In this document: one piece after another, positions 60,162 through 64,000 of the stretch
Numbering within the stretch: the stretch's first letter is position 1
Layout: each line of letters opens with the position of its first letter
Source: Bacteroidales bacterium
GTDB taxonomy: Bacteria > Bacteroidota > Bacteroidia > Bacteroidales > VadinHA17
NCBI GenBank assembly: GCA_009877105.1
Contig: WXFD01000034.1
Location: 1 to 64,000 of the forward strand
DNA: 64,000 nucleotides
Direction: 5' to 3'
Made by a program: the position numbers and the translations under genes
Notes under the pieces: generated by a model
The model's input: only the letters and a program-made list of their open reading frames with translations
Databases searched by the model: none
What the model was told of the DNA's origin: nothing

Positions 60162-61955
60162 ATGTCAAAATACAGTATGCATCTTCTGGTATGTGGCGGA
60201 ACAGGCTGTCATGCTTCTGAAAGCGATGCAATTTTATGGAATTTAAGAGATGAGCTGGAGGCAAAGGGATTATCGGACAAGGTCCAGGTGATCCTGACCG
60301 GCTGCTTCGGATTCTGTGAGAAGGGCCCCATTGTTAAGGTGATGCCCGATAATACATTTTATGTCCAGGTAAAACCTGATGATGCACAGGCCATTGTCGA
60401 AGAACACATTATTAAGGGAAGAAAAATTACCAGGCTTCTCTATCATGATCCGAAGACAAAAGAGCCGGTAGGTGATTCAAAGCACATGGGATTTTTCAAG
60501 AAGCAGCTCAGGATAGTGCTCAGGAACTGCGGCTTTATAAATCCGGAAAACATTGATGAATATATTGCAAGGGACGGATATGAAGCCCTGGGACAGGTGC
60601 TTTCCGAAATGACGCCGGAACAGGTCATTGAAATAATAAAGGATTCCGGTCACAGGGGCCGCGGCGGGGCCGGATTCCCTACAGGATTCAAATGGGAAAT
60701 AGCTCGCAGGAACAAGTCCGACGAGAAGTATGTTGTCTGCAATGCCGATGAAGGAGACCCCGGTGCTTTCATGGACAGATCGGTTCTTGAAGGCGATCCC
60801 CATTCCGTCCTTGAGGCCATGACTATCTGCGGTTACAGTATCGGAGCATCAAAAGGACTGATCTACGTCCGCGCCGAATATCCGCTCGCTATTCACAGAC
60901 TCCAGGTCGCAATCAGGCAGGCACATGAGTACGGGCTCCTGGGCAAGAATATTCTTGGAACTGATTTCAGTTTTGATATTTCCCTCAGACTCGGTGCGGG
61001 AGCATTCGTATGCGGAGAGGAAACCGCACTGATACACTCCATGGAAGGCCACAGGGGCGAACCTACAATAAAGCCGCCGTTCCCGGCCGAATCAGGATAT
61101 CGCGGGAAGCCAACAAACGTGAACAATGTTGAAACTTTTGCCTCCATTCCTGTAATAATACTTAAAGGTGCTGAATGGTATAAACGCATAGGCACGGAAA
61201 AATCAAAAGGCACAAAGGTTTTTGCACTGGCCGGTAAAATCAACAATGTGGGATTGATCGAGGTTCCGATGGGAACCACGCTGAGGGAGGTAATCTTCGA
61301 GATCGGCGGAGGAATCAGAAACGGCAAGAAATTCAAGGCTGTCCAAACCGGAGGACCATCAGGAGGCTGCCTGACCGAAAAGCATCTTGACGTGCCAATT
61401 GATTTCGACAATCTTGTGGCTGCAGGGTCAATGATGGGATCGGGAGGAATGATCGTAATGGACGAGGATGACTGCATGGTGTCAGTGGCAAAGTATTTCC
61501 TCGATTTCACAGTTGAAGAATCGTGCGGCAAGTGCTCTCCGTGCAGAATAGGAAATAAACGACTGTATGAACTCCTGAACCATATCTGCGAAGGAAAGGG
61601 CAATGTGAGTGATCTCGACCGGTTGCGCAACATGAGTCTTGTCATTAAGGATACTTCCCTGTGCGGACTGGGTCAGACCTCCCCAAACCCGGTGCTGTCC
61701 ACCCTCGACAATTTCATGGATGAGTACATTGCACACGTGCGGGATAAGAAGTGTCCTGCCGGGAAATGCAAGGACCTGATGGAATACTATATTATACCCG
61801 AGAACTGCGTGGGCTGTACTGCATGCGCAAGAGTATGCCCCGTAAATGCAATATCCGGTGAACGGAAGGAAATTCATTACATTAATCCTGAAGTCTGCAT
61901 AAAATGCGGTGCGTGCATGGAGAAATGTAAGTTTGATGCAATAATTATCAGATAA
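60162..61955 (+). CDS. hydB: electron-bifurcating hydrogenase flavoprotein subunit (NuoF-like)
   Basis: A 597-aa protein of the NuoF/HydB type. It opens with a thioredoxin-like 2Fe-2S domain (C11, C16, C48, C52). The NADH- and FMN-binding core has GRGGAGFPTGFKW, NADEGDPGAFMDRSVLEGDPH, and the GAGAFVCGEETALIHSMEG segment. An SLBB domain and a 4Fe-4S site (ESCGKCSPCRIG) follow, and the protein ends with an 8-Cys ferredoxin (NCVGCTACARVCPVNAIS, then VCIKCGACMEKCKFDAI). It should be the site at which NADH and reduced ferredoxin electrons converge to make H2 in HydABC complexes. The stop overlaps the hydA start by one base. Confidence 0.95.
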   Translation: MSKYSMHLLVCGGTGCHASESDAILWNLRDELEAKGLSDKVQVILTGCFGFCEKGPIVKVMPDNTFYVQVKPDDAQAIVEEHIIKGRKITRLLYHDPKTKEPVGDSKHMGFFKKQLRIVLRNCGFINPENIDEYIARDGYEALGQVLSEMTPEQVIEIIKDSGHRGRGGAGFPTGFKWEIARRNKSDEKYVVCNADEGDPGAFMDRSVLEGDPHSVLEAMTICGYSIGASKGLIYVRAEYPLAIHRLQVAIRQAHEYGLLGKNILGTDFSFDISLRLGAGAFVCGEETALIHSMEGHRGEPTIKPPFPAESGYRGKPTNVNNVETFASIPVIILKGAEWYKRIGTEKSKGTKVFALAGKINNVGLIEVPMGTTLREVIFEIGGGIRNGKKFKAVQTGGPSGGCLTEKHLDVPIDFDNLVAAGSMMGSGGMIVMDEDDCMVSVAKYFLDFTVEESCGKCSPCRIGNKRLYELLNHICEGKGNVSDLDRLRNMSLVIKDTSLCGLGQTSPNPVLSTLDNFMDEYIAHVRDKKCPAGKCKDLMEYYIIPENCVGCTACARVCPVNAISGERKEIHYINPEVCIKCGACMEKCKFDAIIIR

Positions 61956-63745
61956 TGGGAAAAATGATGGAAACAGTAAGACTTACAATAGACAATAAGG
62001 AAATTGAGGTACCAAAAGGTACAACTATATATAAGGCAGCAAAACAGCTTGGAATAGAGATCCCCACGCTCTGCTATCTCCATCTCGATGATCTCAACAT
62101 TGAGAATAAGCCTGGCGGATGCCGTATATGCGTTGCGGAAGTACAGGGCAGACGCAATCTTGCCCCCACATGCTCCACAAATTGCGAGAACGGCATGGTT
62201 GTGAAAACCCACACCACCAGGGTGCTTAACGCAAGGCGGACCGTAATGGAATTTATTCTTTCCGACCATCCTACGGATTGCCTAGTTTGCCCCAAATCAG
62301 GCACATGCGAACTGCAGAATATGGCACACTTGCTCGGCATAAGGGAGATACCGGGTGCGGAATATGCGGAGATGTCTAAATATAAGCCCGACACCTCTCC
62401 TTCCATAATCAGGGATCTCGACAAATGCATAATGTGCAGGAGATGCGAGATGATGTGCAATGATGTGCAGACTGTGGGTGCCCTTTCTGCAGTGAACCGC
62501 GGGTTCATGGCTGCGGTGGCACCTGCCTTCGAGCAGAACCTCGAGCATTCCACCTGCACCTACTGCGGACAGTGTGTGGCAGTATGCCCGACAGGTGCAC
62601 TTACTGAGGTTGATCATACACCGGAGGTACTGAGAGCACTTGCAGATCCGACCAAAACGGTAATAGTCCAGACCGCACCTGCCGTGCGCGCAGCATTGGG
62701 AGAAGCATTCGGAATGGCTCCCGGGACCCTGGTGACGGGCAAAATGGTTGCAGCACTGAGAGCACTGGGATTCGACTATGTTTTTGATACCGACTTTGGA
62801 GCTGACCTCACAATTATGGAAGAAGGCACCGAGCTGCTCGACAGGATCAAAAGGCATCTCAGCGGCGATACCACCGTAAGACTCCCGTTGCTTACATCCT
62901 GCTGCCCCGGATGGGTGAACTTCTTCGAGGAATATTTTCCCGACCTTAAGGATGTTCCCTCATCGGCCAAATCACCCCAGCAGATGTTCGGAGCAATTGC
63001 CAAATCATACTTCGCTGAAAAAATCAAGGTTGACAGGGAAAACCTTGTCGTTGTTTCAATCATGCCCTGTCTGGCAAAAAAATATGAATGCCAGAGAGAG
63101 GAATTCTCCGTTAACGGGAACAGGGATGTCGACTATTCAATCTCAACCAGGGAGCTTGCAGCATTTATCAAGCAGGCAAACCTTGATCTGAACAACCTTG
63201 AAGATGAAGAATTCGATGCACCGCTCGGTGAATCGACAGGCGCAGGAGTTATTTTCGGTGCAACGGGCGGCGTCATTGAAGCTGCATGCAGAACTGCTTA
63301 TGAAATGTATACAGGCAAAAAACTTGACAGGATCGATTTCACTGAACTCAGGGGCCTGGAAGGTGTCCGTTCCGCTACCATCGACTTCGACGGCCTTCCG
63401 CTGAATATCGGTATTGCTCACGGACTTGGGAATGCAAGGAAGCTTCTCGATGACGTACGTTCAGGCAAATCCCAGTTCCATGCCATTGAGGTCATGGCCT
63501 GCCCGGGAGGATGTATCGGAGGCGGAGGCCAGCCGGCTCATCATGGCAATTCCGAAATAATAAAAGCCCGCGCTGCCGCAATCTACAGGGAAGACAGCAA
63601 AAAACCCCTGCGCAAATCGCACGAGAATCCGTTCATAATCAAACTTTATGAAGAATATCTCGGTCATCCCAACAGCGAAAAGGCCCATCACCTGCTTCAT
63701 ACCAGGTATTTTGACAAAAAGAAGAAGGTCATTGTAAAACAGTAA
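61955..63745 (+). CDS. hydA: [FeFe]-hydrogenase catalytic subunit (bifurcating type)
   Basis: A 596-aa multi-cofactor hydrogenase. N-terminal [2Fe-2S] ligands are C40, C56, C59 and C73. The His-Cys3 [4Fe-4S] site has H105, C109, C112 and C118. Two further [4Fe-4S] clusters are C158/C161/C164/C168 and C201/C204/C207/C211. The H-cluster motifs are complete: TSCCPGW (C316, C317), MPCLAKKYE (C372) and MACPGGCIGGGGQP (C516, C520). The domain order matches HydA of the NADH-ferredoxin bifurcating enzymes of Thermotoga and Clostridia, rather than the monomeric ferredoxin type. The maturation genes hydE, hydF and hydG are not in this window. Confidence 0.97.
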   Translation: MGKMMETVRLTIDNKEIEVPKGTTIYKAAKQLGIEIPTLCYLHLDDLNIENKPGGCRICVAEVQGRRNLAPTCSTNCENGMVVKTHTTRVLNARRTVMEFILSDHPTDCLVCPKSGTCELQNMAHLLGIREIPGAEYAEMSKYKPDTSPSIIRDLDKCIMCRRCEMMCNDVQTVGALSAVNRGFMAAVAPAFEQNLEHSTCTYCGQCVAVCPTGALTEVDHTPEVLRALADPTKTVIVQTAPAVRAALGEAFGMAPGTLVTGKMVAALRALGFDYVFDTDFGADLTIMEEGTELLDRIKRHLSGDTTVRLPLLTSCCPGWVNFFEEYFPDLKDVPSSAKSPQQMFGAIAKSYFAEKIKVDRENLVVVSIMPCLAKKYECQREEFSVNGNRDVDYSISTRELAAFIKQANLDLNNLEDEEFDAPLGESTGAGVIFGATGGVIEAACRTAYEMYTGKKLDRIDFTELRGLEGVRSATIDFDGLPLNIGIAHGLGNARKLLDDVRSGKSQFHAIEVMACPGGCIGGGGQPAHHGNSEIIKARAAAIYREDSKKPLRKSHENPFIIKLYEEYLGHPNSEKAHHLLHTRYFDKKKKVIVKQ

Positions 63746-63781
63746 TTAAAACCGTTATGGACAATATAAAAATCAATTGCC

Positions 63782-64000
63782 ATGTCAAGTATTAAAATAG
63801 AATTGAGACAGGAAGATGTCAATAAAATAAAAGAAATCTGTACTTCATTCAATAATGACCCACAGGAACTGATCAATATCCTTCATTCCTGCCAGGAGCA
63901 TTTCGGTTATCTGCCGGCAGAAGTACAGGAGGTCATTTCGTCCGAAACTGATGTTCCTGTTGCGCAGATCTACGGAGTCGTTACGTTCTATTCATTCTTT
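63782..64000 (+). CDS. hydC: NuoE-like subunit of the bifurcating hydrogenase (partial, 3' end outside window)
   Basis: The first 73 codons are present. They read as the helical N-terminus of a NuoE/HydC 24-kDa subunit: the helix LINILHSCQEHFGYLP, the AEVQEVISSETDVPVAQIYGVVTFYSFF stretch that leads to the 2Fe-2S ligands, which would lie beyond base 64000. It starts 36 bp after hydA stops, preceded by TGCC. It completes HydABC. Any later genes of the operon are not visible. Confidence 0.9.
   Translation, partial: MSSIKIELRQEDVNKIKEICTSFNNDPQELINILHSCQEHFGYLPAEVQEVISSETDVPVAQIYGVVTFYSFF

Noticed and set aside
60893..61645. 250-codon minus-strand frame inside hydB
   Set aside because: hydB has intact cofactor motifs over this stretch; the antisense frame has shadow-like composition.
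1..64000. CRISPR array, tRNA, rRNA, complete insertion sequence or prophage
   Set aside because: I looked for regular direct repeats, cloverleaf arms, transposase or integrase domains and phage structural genes and found none.

Overview
The window reads as a chromosomal segment of an anaerobic, uncultured-type member of the Bacteroidota (Bacteroidales-like). Supporting signs are several promoters with the Bacteroidota -7 box TAnnTTTG, weak or absent Shine-Dalgarno sequences, a BtuB/BtuG-type vitamin B12 uptake pair, an HYC_CC_PP family protein, many SpII lipoproteins, and a trimeric electron-bifurcating [FeFe]-hydrogenase. I see no rRNA, tRNA, CRISPR array, phage or complete insertion sequence. 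Only the left edge carries gene debris.

Layout. 1-0.7 kb: a truncated alpha/beta-hydrolase and a helix-turn-helix fragment. 0.9-4.3 kb: cobalamin riboswitch, BtuB-like TonB receptor and BtuG-like surface lipoprotein. 4.4-6.8 kb: sialic-acid-lyase-like aldolase and an MFS transporter. 6.9-7.6 kb: GT2 glycosyltransferase. 7.7-16.7 kb (minus): a Cu/Ag/Zn-type metal efflux operon (HYC_CC_PP protein, HMA protein, CusA, TolC-like, CusB-like, CDF). 16.9-17.6 kb: TPR protein.

17.6-22.8 kb: the most unusual block. A sigma-54-type promoter with upstream repeats precedes a membrane protein that joins a periplasmic phosphate-binding-like domain to a cytoplasmic glycine-cleavage-H-like domain. A histidine kinase with two c-type heme motifs and a sigma-54 response regulator follow. 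22.8-24.9 kb: archaemetzincin, a transglycosylase-like protein and a Nudix hydrolase. 24.9-28.8 kb (minus): sialidase, Gfo/Idh/MocA oxidoreductase and a sugar-phosphate-isomerase-like protein. 29-36.1 kb: LTA-synthase-like sulfatase, Yip1 protein, arginine decarboxylase, M14 peptidase, cold-shock protein. 36.3-38.9 kb: a small basic protein and the oxidative pentose-phosphate genes pgl and zwf. 39.1-45.7 kb: GH127 and GH78 glycosidases and an Xaa-Pro aminopeptidase. 45.8-48.7 kb (minus): three-gene proton-translocating transhydrogenase. 49-55.5 kb: an acyltransferase/ATP-grasp pair and two large peptidases.

55.8-64 kb: one long operon. It opens with a regulatory or maturation module (DRTGG, RsbW-like ATPase, HydS-like hydrogenase homologue, DRTGG, PHP phosphoesterase, second ATPase). 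It continues with the bifurcating hydrogenase genes hydB, hydA and hydC, the last cut by the window edge. A Rex-like operator lies over its promoter.

Together the genes describe a glycan-scavenging fermenter that takes up B12, releases and degrades sialic acid, rhamnose and arabinofuranose residues and peptides, balances NAD(P)H through G6PDH, transhydrogenase and H2 production, and exports toxic metals. All function calls rest on reading motifs by eye; no database search was run.
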